DNA of 64,000 bases. It comes from Symbiodinium natans (Eukaryota; Sar; Dinophyceae; Suessiales; Symbiodiniaceae). Position numbers and translations under genes: made by a program. Below are positions 54,139-63,626 of the stretch, piece by piece. How positions within the stretch are numbered: position 1 is the stretch's first letter; each line of letters starts with the position of its first letter. The stretch spans positions 124,001 to 188,000 of the forward strand of contig CAJNDS010002213.1 in assembly GCA_905221605.1 (NCBI GenBank), written 5' to 3'. The notes beneath the pieces are model-generated. The model worked only from the letters and a program-made list of their open reading frames with translations, was not told the DNA's origin and ran no database searches.

Positions 54139-56122
54139 TATATATATATATGGACACAGCGAGAGACAGAGAGAGAGAGAGAAAACTGACAAATGAAAGT
54201 TGATCGAGCGCGGGGTGGACAATCGAGTTTGAGGTTTTGATGTCGAAACACTGAAACCGCAAAACGGCCTCAACCCTAAACACCCTGAGATCCTATAAGC
54301 CGTACTTACACACCCCTCTAAGCCCTGCAGCCCTAAAGATTGAAACCTCGAAGCCCGCAAAACCCTCATCACTACAACCCTAAACCCCAAACCCCAAACC
54401 CCAAACCCTAAACCCTAAACCCTAAACCCTAAACCCTAAACCCTACAACTCTATTCCCGAATCTCTGAGGGCCATTCTGGACACTCTTACGCTAAACCCT
54501 AAACCCTAAACCCGAAACCCGAAACCTTAAACCCGAAACTCTTGGAGGCCCTTGGAGGCCCTGGAGGAATCTTAAAGTTTCAAGTCTTATAACGTTTGCT
54601 ACAGGAACTGCCCCATGCGAACGGAATCTTCCAGAATGTCGGAAAATATTCGATCAGGCCTTTGGCCCTACAAAGTCCCCACAGAAAGCCTAAACTTGAC
54701 TTCTAGACAAGTTGCTACCTAAACCCTAAACCCTAAACCCTAAACCCTAAACCCTAAACCCTAAACCCTAAACCCTGAATCCTAAATCCAAAATCCTAAA
54801 TCCTAAACCCTAAACCCTAAACCCTAAACCCTAACTAATTCTGGACCCGAAGTTGTGGCGACGTGCAAGGCACCGGCTTAGTACACCTCCTGTAACTATA
54901 ACTGAACTAGGAACCCGAGCAGAAATTATGACTATTAGCTGTGTCTTAGGAATAATGCCCCAAAAAATTGAAAAAAATGTTTCACACCCACTTCGAGCCA
55001 GGCTACCACATTCCTAAGCATCCCTAAGTTGAAAGGGTTCAGGCGTATGGCCCTTGGGTTCTAAAAGGGTAATGTAAACCTAGGGTTTAGGGTTTAGGGT
55101 TTAGGGTTTAGGGTTTAGGGTTTAGGGTTTAGGGTTGTGAGTACCCTGAGAATTCAGGGTTAGACCCAAGAGTAACCTAGAAATTAGAAGGGGGCCCTTT
55201 TTTGTCGGTGTAAGGGGGTTATACGGGAACCAAACTTAAACAACGGGAACAAGGGCCTACTCTGGGTCCTAGAGGGTTGAGGGTACGTACTCGATGTTCA
55301 GAAAATCGAAAGATCGTGCGAGGAAGGCTGTTAGACTGGAGCCGATCTTTCCGATCGGGCGCTGCGGCCTAGAATGCTCCCGACGGAAACCGTGGATCCG
55401 TGAGCTGGGCTTAAACCCTACACGCAAGCCCTCATCACCCTAAAAGCCCCTGAAGCCCTAAACCCTAGGCCTCAAAATAGAAAAAAACCAACACCCTGAA
55501 GCCCTGAACCCGAAACTCCCTCAACCCCTGAAGCCCTACAAGTCCTCAACTCTCAACCTTTGTCTTCCTTGGAGCTGGGGGTTCGTGCTTCTTCCGCCAG
55601 GTAAACGGCCGACCGCACACGACACAGTCCTGGAGCTGTTTTAGGGTTTAGGGCTATAAGGCTTTAGGACGTTAGGGTTGGGGGTTTTAGGGAGGGGGCT
55701 TTTAGTACTAGGGTGCTTCTACAGGGCTGAGGCTGTTTAAGAAGAGGATTGGGGCTACGCACCAAAGCAACGCTTGACTTGGAGGCTTGCTTTCCGCCAC
55801 TACCAGAACAACCCCTCTCATTCCTAAATCCTGAGACTCTAGACCCCAAACCTTGAATCCCTGAAACCCTCAATTCTAACCCCAAACCCTGAACCCCTCA
55901 ACCCCAACAAACCCTGACCAGACGCTGAACATGTGGGGGTTTAGGGTTTAGGGTTCAGCCTACTAGGGGTGCCTTATATATGGGGTGCTTTTTATGAGGG
56001 GATCCTACTGTATGTAGGTCGATGTTGGGGGTCCCCTCTAAACCCTAAACCCTAAACCCTAAACCCTAAACGTCCTTCACGGGAAGGTTGTGAGGGTTGC
56101 GGAAAGGAGCTCCCCCAGTCAT
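53940..56122 (-). CDS. DUF2256-domain protein, complete three-exon gene
   Basis: Exons 56122-56075, 55629-55589 and 54030-53940 total 180 nt: 59 codons plus TGA, typical for this family. The joined product starts MTGGAPFRNPHNLPVK, then DCVVCGRPFTWRKK, then WERCWDEVFPPC. This is the conserved zinc-type signature (CxxCGRPFTWRKKW, CWDEV). The usual second Cys pair after CWDEV is represented by only one Cys. Both joins keep phase, but the donors are GA (AAG|GACGTT, with GAC repeated at the acceptor) and GC (AAGAA|GCACGA). The second intron is about 1.56 kb, with telomere arrays and open frames on the other strand. Molecular role unknown. Confidence 0.85.
54118..54185. repeat. (GA)n(TA)n microsatellite
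   Basis: GAGAGA, TATATA and GAGAGA tracts in the second DUF2256 intron. Ser/Leu frames are artefacts. Confidence 0.9.
54604..54708 (+). CDS. Plus-strand exon-like frame inside a minus-strand intron
   Basis: After acceptor GTTTGCTACAG the frame reads ELPHANGIFQNVGKYSIRPL, then ALQSPHRKPKLDF and TAG. Codon bias is good, but it is antisense within the DUF2256 intron, so it may be a remnant. Confidence 0.25.
55292..55412 (+). CDS. Plus-strand open frame inside a minus-strand intron
   Basis: ATG then FRKSKDRARKAVRLEPIFP and more, open for about 40 codons. Both minus frames tested have stops. No family match. Confidence 0.2.
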
Positions 56123-56300
56123 CTTGCTCCTGAAGTGTCAAATGGCGCAGCGATTTGGGCTACAGGGAGTGCCTCAGGGTTTAGGGTTTCTGTCTAGGGT
56201 TTAGGGTTACCTAATCAATTGAACCCTGAACCCTAAATCTACACTAAACCCTAAACCCTAAACGCGCAAAGGCCTGGGATCTCAGGGCGAATATGGCGGG

Positions 56301-56324
56301 CCCTTCATAGTTCACTATGAAGGG
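56301..56324. other. Perfect 10-bp hairpin over a stop codon
   Basis: CCCTTCATAG, loop TTCA, CTATGAAGGG. The minus-strand stop codon TAG of the upstream gene (56317-56315) lies at the stem-loop base. It could act in 3'-end formation or be an insertion footprint. Confidence 0.6.
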
Positions 56325-56398
56325 CTGAGGGGGCGCACTTCGTGGCGCACATCTTCTCTGGGACCCACCGTCAAGCTAGAGTTCAACAAAATGGCCCT
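56315..56398 (-). CDS. Terminal exon of the gene upstream of DUF2256
   Basis: After ACTTAAG the frame reads RAILLNSSLTVGPREDVRHE, then VRPLSPS and TAG. It ends about 190 bp before the DUF2256 start, on the same strand. Earlier exons may be 56716-56751 and 56890-56948. Confidence 0.4.
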   Translation of the reverse strand, partial: RAILLNSSLTVGPREDVRHEVRPLSPS

Positions 56399-56511
56399 CT
56401 TAAGTATGTAGTAAAAGGGTCTTTTGAAGGTTTAGGGTAGTTTGGGCGTGAGAGTTTCGTGGTTCAAGTTTTCTTGTTAGTCTTGGGTAGCTTTTACAAG
56501 GCACCTGGGAC

Positions 56512-56536
56512 GCCCCCCCCCAAAAAAAAAAAAAAA
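56512..56536. repeat. C-run/A-run junction
   Basis: C10 directly followed by A14. The same C(n)A(n) form recurs at 43827, 51719 and 59463. Confidence 0.85.
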
Positions 56537-56715
56537 CAAAAAGGAAAATCAGCCCAATCCCACACGCCCGAAGTCCTCAAGCCCTGCATCCATCACTCCC
56601 CCCCCCCCTCCGCACACTCGACAAAATGTTGAACAGGGCCCTCTTGAGTAGAAGTTTTGGCGTTTGGGGTTTAGGGTCGCAGTGTTGTCGTGCTAGTTAG
56701 GGTGTAGTATGGACC

Positions 56716-56751
56716 TTGCGGTGTAGCCAGCGAGCCCATGCAGCTTGCATC
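56716..56751 (-). CDS. Micro-exon
   Basis: Acceptor CTTTTCTAG and donor CAAG|GTCCAT bracket about 36 nt, read as DASCMGSLATPQ or MQAAWARWLHRK. Confidence 0.3.
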
Positions 56752-56889
56752 CTAGAAAAGCCCTAAACACCCCAAACCATAAGAATCCCTAAAGCCTGAA
56801 AACCCTAAAGCCCTAAAGACCTAAACCCCAAACCCCGGGTCTACAGCTAACAGCAAGCTTCTCCTGACGGCGAGAATGGGCTGCCGAGG

Positions 56890-56948
56890 AGAGCTCCACC
56901 TGGTGGCAGCATATGACGTTGGGTCGAGGTGGTCCAGGATCATGGCCA
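56890..56948 (-). CDS. Exon-like island
   Basis: Minus frame AMILDHLDPTSYAATR to donor CAG|GTGGAG. It vaguely resembles the start of an F-box (LDPTSYAA), but this is too short to claim. Confidence 0.3.
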
Positions 56949-57195
56949 CAGGGTTTTAGAGGTCAGGGTTGTAGGATTTATGGGGTTTTAGGGTTCATGG
57001 CTTTGGGCGTTTTTTAGCTTGAGGTCTTCGGGCTTTAGGGTTTAACTAGGTTTTAGGGATTAGTGTTAAGGGCGTAGGGCTTCAGGGTTACCTGGTAATG
57101 ACCTGTGGAAGCTGGGGCGCGGGCCCGTAAGCGCACCTGCTAAGCACGCTCTGTGCTTGCAGAAGCGTTAGGAGCATGACATGTGCTTAGTTGTC

Positions 57196-57290
57196 CAGTA
57201 TCCTAGGGGTAGCTACAGGTTAAACCTTTGGGATTGTATAGGGATTATAATACCCCAACAAGGTTAAAGGTTCCCTGCCCTGCTACTAGG
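57196..57290. mobile_element. MITE-like inverted repeat
   Basis: CCTAGGGGTAGCTACAGGTT and AAGGTTCCCTGCCCTGCTAC are imperfectly inverted around AGGTTAAACC / GGTTAAAGG. Confidence 0.4.
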
Positions 57291-57527
57291 TGCGCGTGTG
57301 TGCGGCTGTTTCGGGCTGCGTGAAGAACTTGAATCTTTCACTCTAAACCCTAAACCCTAAACCCTAAACCCCAAACCCTAAACCCCAAACCCCAAACCCT
57401 AAACCCTAAACCCTAAACCCTAAACTCCGGGGATCCTTCGGGGCACAGGACTTGGAGTGTCAGAGCGCTGTCTGAGCCCAGAGCAATGCTTGAGCGAGGC
57501 AGCGGCTGATTGGGTTTAGGGTTTAGG

Positions 57528-57690
57528 GTTTAGGGTTTAGGGTTTAGGGTTTAGGGTTTAGGGTTTAGGGTTTAGGGTTTAGGGCTGTAGGGCTGTAGGG
57601 CTTTAGGGCTAGGGTTTAGGGTTTAGGGTTTAGGGTTACGGTTTAGGGTTTAGGGTTTAGGGCTTCGGGCTTAAGGTTTTAGGGCTTCAG
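57528..57690. repeat. TTTAGGG array with variants
   Basis: Ten or more perfect units, then CTGTAGGG and further TTTAGGG units. Confidence 0.9.
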
Positions 57691-57839
57691 GGCTTTAGGG
57701 TTTATGAGGCTTGAGGGTTTTAGGGCTTTAGGGTTTTGTGGGGGTTTCTGTCTTTCTGGGGGGGTTTTCTAGGGTCTGCTGTGGTTTTGGGGTCTTCTGG
57801 AATTCTGGTTTTTTGTGGTCTTGGCCTTGGTGTAAGTGT

Positions 57840-57936
57840 GGAGGAAGAACCCAAAGTAGAGTACACCCAAGTGGCCACTACTAGTGAGAGCCCTCAGCTT
57901 TTGAGACGCGTAGGCCTCTCCGTTTTTAGGGATTAA
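57840..57936. other. Exon-like island, strand undecided
   Basis: Plus frame VEEEPKVEYTQVATTSESPQ ends in TAA; minus frame RALTSSGHLGVLYFGFFLHT is also open. The surrounding genes are minus. Confidence 0.3.
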
Positions 57937-58199
57937 GGTTTGGGGTTACAAGTCACACTCCCTGAGCCCTAAAGCCTAGACCCTAAACCCATAGACTAGT
58001 TGCCCTAAACCCTAAATACCTGAATCCGAAACTATTGGCTTGCTCCTGATCCGTCTGCTCCCGACACCCAGCTCCACGTAGTCGCGGGCGAAGCAGACAG
58101 CGACCTTGCAATTGGACTTCGCAGCTTTAAAGCTAAGTTAGTTCAGGGGGTTAAAACGGGCTTAGCACCCTGAACCCTAAACCCTAAACCCTAAACCCT

Positions 58200-58283
58200 A
58201 AACCCTAAACCCTGAACCCTGAACCCTGAACCCTGAACCCTGAACCCTGAACCCTGAACCCTGAACCCTGAACCCTGAACCCC
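58200..58283. repeat. CCCTGAA variant array
   Basis: About ten uniform CCCTGAA units after several CCCTAAA units. Confidence 0.95.
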
Positions 58284-58329
58284 AGACCAAATAAGCCCTG
58301 AGGACCCAAAAAGGGACCCTCATTTAGCG

Positions 58330-59463
58330 AACTACCCATGGCGCCGTTAGAGCCCCTTTAAACCACAGCAGGAGGCTCTTGACTGAGTACACCCTAGATT
58401 CGATACACCCTAAGCCCTAAACCCTAAACCCGAAACCCTAAACCCTAAACTCTAAACCCTAAACCCTAAACCCTGAACCCTAAACCCTAAACCGTGAGCG
58501 AACATGTCGGGAGCCGGGCAATTAAGAAGCCGATGGAGGGCAGGTAGAGCAAGCGCTCGGCAACCAGCGTTCCTGTCCGCAAACAGCTGTGGGCGTGCCA
58601 TCCTAAACCCTAAACCCTAAACCCTAAAGCCTAAACGTGGAGCACCCTTCGTACCCACCATAAGGGTTTAGGGTTGAGGGTTTAGGAAGCGGTGCTTTGG
58701 GTTTAAGGCTTCATTGACACTTGCAAACGAAGCATTCTCCCAAAGTGCAAGTTCCGGGCCCTAACCCCCATAAATTCCCTCAACTCCAAAAATTCCCTAA
58801 ATTCCCAAAATTCCCTAAATTCCCAAAATTCCCTAAATTCCCAAAATTCCCTAAATTCCCAAAACCCAAAACCCTAAAGCCTAAACCCCTCAAGGATGAT
58901 GCGCCAGCGCCTATGGGAAAGAGAATGTTGGTCATCGGCAGGAAGCTGAGCACGAAAATGGCGAGTCCAAGGATTGGGGCCTCCAGGCTCCCCAAGTTTG
59001 GGAGCTACCTAACTTGGGGCTTAGGGTTTAGGGTTTAGGATTTAGGGTTTAGGGTTTAGGTAGTGTTTATATATAGGGGTTAGGGCCGCGAAATTAATGT
59101 AACCCTCAACTCTCAACCCTAAACCCTGAACCGTTTTGGGCTACATCTTATGGACACACTACGTGGTCTAAAGTGCAGGTTTCATTAGGGCCCAGGGTTG
59201 TGGGTTAGAGCGCTTGGGGTTTATGGTTCAATTAGGGTTTAGGAATGCCTGGGTAAAGCCCATACTCGAGTCGGGGTGTCCAACTGTCCGCTTGTAGGTG
59301 CCCCTTTGCTGAGTAGGATGCGTGATACTCGAAGAATCCACAGGCCACTTTTTGCGTAGGTGACGTAAGGATGGATACCGTAAGGGGGGGGGAGGGGGGA
59401 GGGGTGCTGAATAATGAGAACCTACAAGAAACAGGTTTGGAGCTCGTAAGGCACAGAGGACGC

Positions 59464-59494
<31 letters not shown>

Positions 59495-60268
59495 AACAAG
59501 ACATTTCGAACAAGGCCCATGCAAGCCTGTAAACAGGTGATGCAGATGCCATCCCCAAAAGCATAAACGTTTGAAGCACCCTAAACCCTAAACCCTAACC
59601 CTAAACTCTAAACGCTAATTCCTAAACCCTAAACCCTAAACTCTAAACCCTAAATCCTAAATCCTAAACCCTAAACTCTAAACACCAAACTCTAAACGCT
59701 AAATACTAAACCCCAAACCCTCCGAAGGTTCCCCTGCAGGTCTCTAAAGGGCCGCTTCTGTGGATCCCTGTTGGGGACTCCACAGTACGAGGGTTCTTAT
59801 CTGAGGTACACTTAGGGTTTAGGGGTTTAGGGTTTAGGGGTTCAGGGTTCAGGGTTTAGGGATTCGAATAAGGGTACCATTGTTTGGGGTCGGTTGCCTT
59901 AGAAGGGAACCTAGAACCAACAAAACGGGCAAAGGCGACCGAGCGCATGCCAGAGATGCTAAGAGAGGATAGCCCCCAAGAGTTTCCGGCAGGGTAATCT
60001 GATCACGCCGGCTTGAACCTCACCCACAAAAAAACCCTACCCGAAACCCGAAACCCGAAACCCGAAACCCGAAACCGAAACCCGAAACCCGAAACCCGAA
60101 ACCCGAAACCCGAAACCCTAAACCCTAAACCCTAAACCCTAAACCCTAAACCCTAAACCCCAAAGCACGAGCAAGCCCAGGGGCGCCTCGGCGTGGCGGC
60201 GGCGCTGTGGACGTGCGCGCCGGAGGCTCCCCAAGGCGAGGGTGGCGCTGGTGAGCAGGAGGCCATAC
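58330..60268 (-). CDS. TMTC-like (DUF1736) multi-pass membrane protein
   Basis: TMTC proteins are ER membrane O-mannosyltransferases with C-terminal TPR repeats. Exons: 60268-60169 (YGLLLTSATLALGSLRRARP and onward), 58980-58911 (GLAIFVLSFLPMTNILFPIG) and 58572 to about 58495 (TLVAERLLYLPSIGF). Joined, the last two give the family hallmark FPIG-TLVAERLLYLPSIGF. Both joins keep phase; the 58911 donor is GC (ATAG|GCGCTG). A further exon is likely at 58385-58330 (VYSVKSLLLWFKGALTAPW; donor GTAGTT). Candidates further downstream are 58140-58055 (KVAVCFARDYVELGVG), about 57507-57425 and 57180-57142. TPR repeats were not identified. The 5' part is unresolved, with a MITE at 60438-60537 upstream. Confidence 0.72.
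58785..58860. repeat. AAATTCCC tandem repeat
   Basis: Units of AAAATTCCCTAAATTCCC. The KFPKFPKFPK frame is an artefact. It lies in the TMTC-like intron after 58911. Confidence 0.9.
59228..59579 (-). other. Unique segment with overlapping open frames
   Basis: Two or more minus frames are open across 59232-59370, and ATGGCATCTGCATCACC (MASASPVYRLAWALFEMSC) lies near 59545. A 22-nt C run followed by 12 A bases (59463-59496) interrupts it. I cannot choose a product. Confidence 0.25.
59742..59808. other. Exon-like island, strand undecided
   Basis: On plus, acceptor TTCCCCTGCAG and donor GAG|GTACAC bracket VSKGPLLWIPVGDSTVRGFL. The minus strand is also open. It lies inside the span of the minus-strand TMTC-like gene. 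Confidence 0.3.
60048..60160. repeat. CCCGAAA variant array passing into CCCTAAA
   Basis: About ten CCCGAAA units, then CCCTAAA units, directly left of the first TMTC-like exon. Confidence 0.95.
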
Positions 60269-60437
60269 CTGGTTTAGGGTTAGGGTTCAGGGTTTAGGGT
60301 TTAGGGTTTAGGGTTTAGGGTTTAGGGTTTAGGGTTTAGGGTTTGGGGTTTGGGGTTTGGGGTTCAGGCTTCAGGGTTTGGGGTTTGGGGTTTAGGGTTC
60401 AGGGGTTAGGGGCTAGGAGTTTAAGGTTTAGGGACGG

Positions 60438-60537
60438 CCAGGATGGGCAATTATACCCTACAACGGTCCTTTATGAGGTCCTTTCTGTGTTATGGGGTGG
60501 ATTGTGGGATTGTAAGGCCTATTCTAGCCCATCCTGG
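60438..60537. mobile_element. MITE, CCAGGATGGGC ends
   Basis: Perfect 11-bp inverted ends CCAGGATGGGC and GCCCATCCTGG, 100 bp in total, non-coding. Confidence 0.6.
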
Positions 60538-60696
60538 GAGCTTGAGGTTGAAGGTCTGGGGTTCAAGGGCGTAGGGTTTAGGGTTTAGGGTTTAGGGTTT
60601 AGGGTTTAGGGTTTAGGGTTTAGGGTTTAGGGTTTAGGGGGGTCGACTAAGGCTTGAGACCTGGTATGGTCTGTGTTGTTTCCGGTTTGGGTGGGG

Positions 60697-60808
60697 GGGG
60701 TCTAATAAAGGGTCGGAAAAAACACTAACAGTGTTTCCTAATGGTCCGTCCCTTTCGAATGATTCATGTAATAGTCCCCCAAAGCCCTGTTCTTATTATT
60801 CAGACCCC
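60697..60808. mobile_element. MITE-like element, GGGTCGGA family
   Basis: GGTCTAATAAAGGGTCGGAA on the left and TTATTCAGACCCC on the right are partly inverted. Related to 51545-51640 and about 2218-2320. Confidence 0.4.
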
Positions 60809-61063
60809 TACATTCGGGCCTGGGGTGTGGGAGGCGCTGCGGGTTTGGATGCTTAGGGGCTTAGGGTTTGGAGTCTCTCTGGCCTCTGGGTTGCTGGGTG
60901 AGGGTTTTGGGGGTTTCGGGTTTAGGGTTTAGGGTTTAGAGTTTAGGGTTTGGGGTTTAGGGTTTGGGGTTTAGGGTTCAGGGTCGAAGGTGCAGGGTCT
61001 AGGGGGGAGGGCTCAGGTCTGGGGTTATCGGAGAGGACATGGGGGTTCTGGGAGCCCCGGGGC

Positions 61064-61110
61064 TTACCCCGTTTCGGCCCGAGGGGCGGTGCATTCTTGG
61101 GGGGTTGAAG
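61064..61110 (-). CDS. Short exon with GTAAGC donor
   Basis: Minus frame STPQECTAPRAETG followed by GTAAGC. The gene is unknown. Confidence 0.3.
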
Positions 61111-61466
61111 GTTTAGGGCTCAGGGGCCTAAACCCTGAACCCAACATGTGTACTTCCCGAAATAGGAGTACCCCGAATAGGCCTTCAGAATACATTTTCT
61201 CTATAGGAAGCCCGACAAGGGTGCCCTGTTTTGGGGTTGCACAAAGTAGGGATAACATTTTGGGGATTCCGGGTTCAGAATAATATTTCCTGGCAGTCTT
61301 TTGGGTGTACCCTATTGTGGGACATACCCTAATTACTGTGGGACATGCCCATGTAGGGCTTCAGGGTTCAGGGTTCGCGGTTCCAAGGTGTGGAGAGGGT
61401 TGGATCGGGTTTAGGGCTGACAGGGCTCAGAGGATAGCGGTTTGTTGATTGCTTATCAGTGCCTAC

Positions 61467-61545
61467 ACCAAGATTTGCGTGAGGAACCCCGACTTAACAA
61501 GCTTCGCCATTGCAACTTCCATGCAGGCTTCTTCTAATTCTAAGA
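61467..61545 (-). CDS. Possible terminal exon
   Basis: Minus frame LEEACMEVAMAKLVKSGFLT then QILV and TAG. Amphipathic and coding-like. It may end the gene that starts at 62972, but this was not shown. Confidence 0.35.
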
Positions 61546-61640
61546 AATGTTCATTTTTTTTGGGGGGGGGAACCCTAAACCCTAAACCACAAACCCTAAA
61601 CCGCAAACCCGATCTTTGTGTGTTCTCTCACTCCCCAGCA

Positions 61641-61735
61641 ACTCTGCACGAAATGGATTTTGTCCGCTTCCGTCTCAGCATGTCTGACGAAAGCCCGTCT
61701 AAGGATCCTGCGAAATACCCACAACCGTCAACCCT
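61641..61735 (+). CDS. Plus-strand exon-like island
   Basis: A strong acceptor (TTCTCTCACTCCCCAG) precedes TLHEMDFVRFRLSMSDESPS, then KDPAKYPQPSTL. The minus strand has a stop in the frame tested. Confidence 0.35.
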
Positions 61736-61928
61736 TAGCCCAATTCCGAAACCTAAACCCCAAACCTTTTGAACAAAAAGTCGACAACACCCCAAAAAAC
61801 TGAACCTCTTCACACCTACCGGCCCACTTACTGCTCCATTAACCAGAAAAAATAAAAGGTTGTGAACTTTATAAGGTCACTTCGCCCAAACAGCTTTTTT
61901 TGTTGCTCCTTCACTTGGGGGCTACCTT

Positions 61929-62035
61929 GGGATGCTCTCCCCTTGTACTAACAGTCCGTAATAGTTAGGATAAAAATTCCCCCCCCTACTACTGTAGGCC
62001 CTATCAAGGACTGTTAGTGTCAGGGGGAACATCCC
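61929..62035. mobile_element. MITE, GGGATRCTCCCCYT family
   Basis: Ends GGGATGCTCTCCCCTTGTAC and GTGTCAGGGGGAACATCCC enclose TAACAGTCC / GGACTGTTA, as at 15155-15252. Confidence 0.7.
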
Positions 62036-62102
62036 AAAAGGTTACCTGCAAAAGCTGCCCATCGTATCTCTTACTCTAGGGAGCCCTTGACCGTTTAGGG
62101 TT

Positions 62103-62142
62103 TAGGGTTTAGGGTTTAGGGTTTAGGGTTTAGGGTTTAGGG
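62103..62142. repeat. TTTAGGG array
   Basis: Six units. The following 62143-62480 segment has no exon I can support firmly. Confidence 0.85.
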
Positions 62143-62539
62143 GAAAACCCGAAGCCCGACGGTCAGAATTCTTCAGGGGTGCCGTACCCAAGGAACCGAT
62201 GAGGAAGTTAAGGTTTTAGACTAAGTGAGAACCGCACCGAAACCGAAAAGTTGCACGTTCGATCGTAGAGAGGAAGTCGTATTCTACCCTGACTACACCT
62301 AAAAACCCGAGACCCTAAACCCAAAAACCCTGGAGCCCCGAACCATGAGCCTTACCTTTGGGATCCAAACCACCATGAGCCCTACAGTTGTCAAGCCCCA
62401 AGGCTTTGAATCTTTGATTCCGAATGTCATTTTCCTGAAGCCGTAAACCCTTGAAACCTTAGTGTCACAGACCCGTAAAACTAAGATCGCCAAACACTGA
62501 AGCCCTGAACACCGCGACTCACCGTAAACCCTAGACCTC

Positions 62540-62655
62540 GGATACCACAAGCCCTTGAAGCACTGAAGCACCCCACGACATGAAGCAAAGACCCCCCGGC
62601 CCCCACGCCATCGCTAGACCCAAAGTGTAAAGCCCCCAAAACCGCACACCCTGAA
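62540..62655 (-). CDS. Exon-like island
   Basis: Minus frame AVLGALHFGSSDGVGAGGSL then LHVVGCFSASRACGIRGL. Possibly part of the gene starting at 62972. Confidence 0.3.
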
Positions 62656-62758
62656 CCCCAAACCAGACTTCGGTTCAAACCCTAAGCCCCAAACCCCAAC
62701 CCCGAAGCCCTTAACAGCCTGAAAACCTAAACCCGAAACCCCAAACCCCGAAGCCTAC

Positions 62759-62872
62759 TTGGTAGCCCAGTAACCATCTTACAACAAGGGTGCCCTTTTC
62801 TGGGGTTGGTTACTTTTTTTAAAGTGAACCCAGAACCAAGAAAAGGGTAAAGGGGCACCACTGGGCTACCAA
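62759..62872. mobile_element. MITE, TTGGTAGCCCAGT family
   Basis: Inverted ends TTGGTAGCCCAGTAACC and CACCACTGGGCTACCAA. It abuts the 5' splice site of the exon at 62972-62875. Confidence 0.75.
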
Positions 62873-62874
62873 AC

Positions 62875-62972
62875 CTAAAGCTGCAGAAGGCCCCCGTCTC
62901 AGCCGCCGCCAGCCGAACGGTTCGCAAGGCGCGAGGGCCAGAGGACCAAGGTGTCCAGCCTCGGAGGGCCAT
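62875..62972 (-). CDS. First exon of a minus-strand gene
   Basis: ATG in AAACATGGCC context, then 31 codons: MALRGWTPWSSGPRALRTVR, then LAAAETGAFCSF. The Arg-rich start without acidic residues resembles an organelle-targeting peptide. It ends TTTAG|GTTTGG, with a MITE two bases into the intron. Later exons are only tentative (62655-62540, 61545-61467). Confidence 0.45.
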
Positions 62973-63025
62973 GTTTAGGGTTTAGGGTTTAGTGTTCAGG
63001 GTTTAGGGCTAGGGTTTTGGGCTTA

Positions 63026-63133
63026 GGGTTTACGAAAATAGGGGACACCGAAAATAGACCCCCAAAATAGTAGGATCCCCTTATTTAATAAGGACCCAAA
63101 AAAGGTACACCTAACATCGTAAACCCTCCATGT
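63026..63133. mobile_element. MITE, GGGGTTTACGA family
   Basis: GGGTTTACGAAAATAGGGGA and ACATCGTAAACCCTCCATGTG are inverted. It shares AGTAGGATCCCCTTAT with 41873-41982. Confidence 0.6.
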
Positions 63134-63321
63134 GGGGTTGAGGGTTTGAGGTGTATGGGTTTAGGGTCTAGGGTCTAGGGTTTAGGGTTTAGGGTTTAGG
63201 GTTTAGGTTTTGGGGTTTAGGGCTTAGGGATTGGGGTTTGGGCTCAGGGTGTAGGGGTCTGGGGCTTCAGGGCTTTAGGGATTTTGGGGCTCATGCCCTT
63301 CAGGACCCTAAGCCCTGAGCT

Positions 63322-63420
63322 CTACCCCCTTTTCGGGTTTGGGGCTTCAGGGGTTTTTTGCACGTGGGATGTAGGCTCATGATCGTTCGGAGTTGTTCTG
63401 TTTTTTGGGGTCACTGGGGC
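63322..63420 (-). CDS. Terminal exon of a minus-strand gene
   Basis: A good acceptor (GAATCCCCGCAG) is followed by APVTPKNRTTPNDHEPTSHV, then QKTPEAPNPKRG and TAG. It is Pro/Thr-rich and hydrophilic. The next gene start (62972) lies about 350 bp downstream on the same strand. Family unknown. Confidence 0.45.
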   Translation of the reverse strand, partial: APVTPKNRTTPNDHEPTSHVQKTPEAPNPKRG

Positions 63421-63449
63421 CTGCGGGGATTCGAGTAGGATCGGGGTAG

Positions 63450-63568
63450 GTACATGGTCCCTCAGTATGGGCCTTAAGGGGACCCCTCATATATATTTCT
63501 CAGAAACCCTGTACAACCCAAGGGCCCATACTTCAGAACCCTTGAAAGGAGGTAAGGCCCATATAGCT
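63450..63568. mobile_element. MITE-like element, GGGCCCATA family
   Basis: Shares ACAACCCAAGGGCCCATACT and GGTAAGGNCCATAT-type sequence with 45322-45457. Confidence 0.45.
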
Positions 63569-63626
63569 ACCCTTTGAGTAGGATCTAGGGTTCAGTGTTA
63601 AGGCTTGAAAAGCTATTTCTGAGTGA

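Noticed and set aside
56890-56948. F-box protein
   Set aside because: Only a handful of residues resemble the motif and no further F-box or partner repeats are visible.
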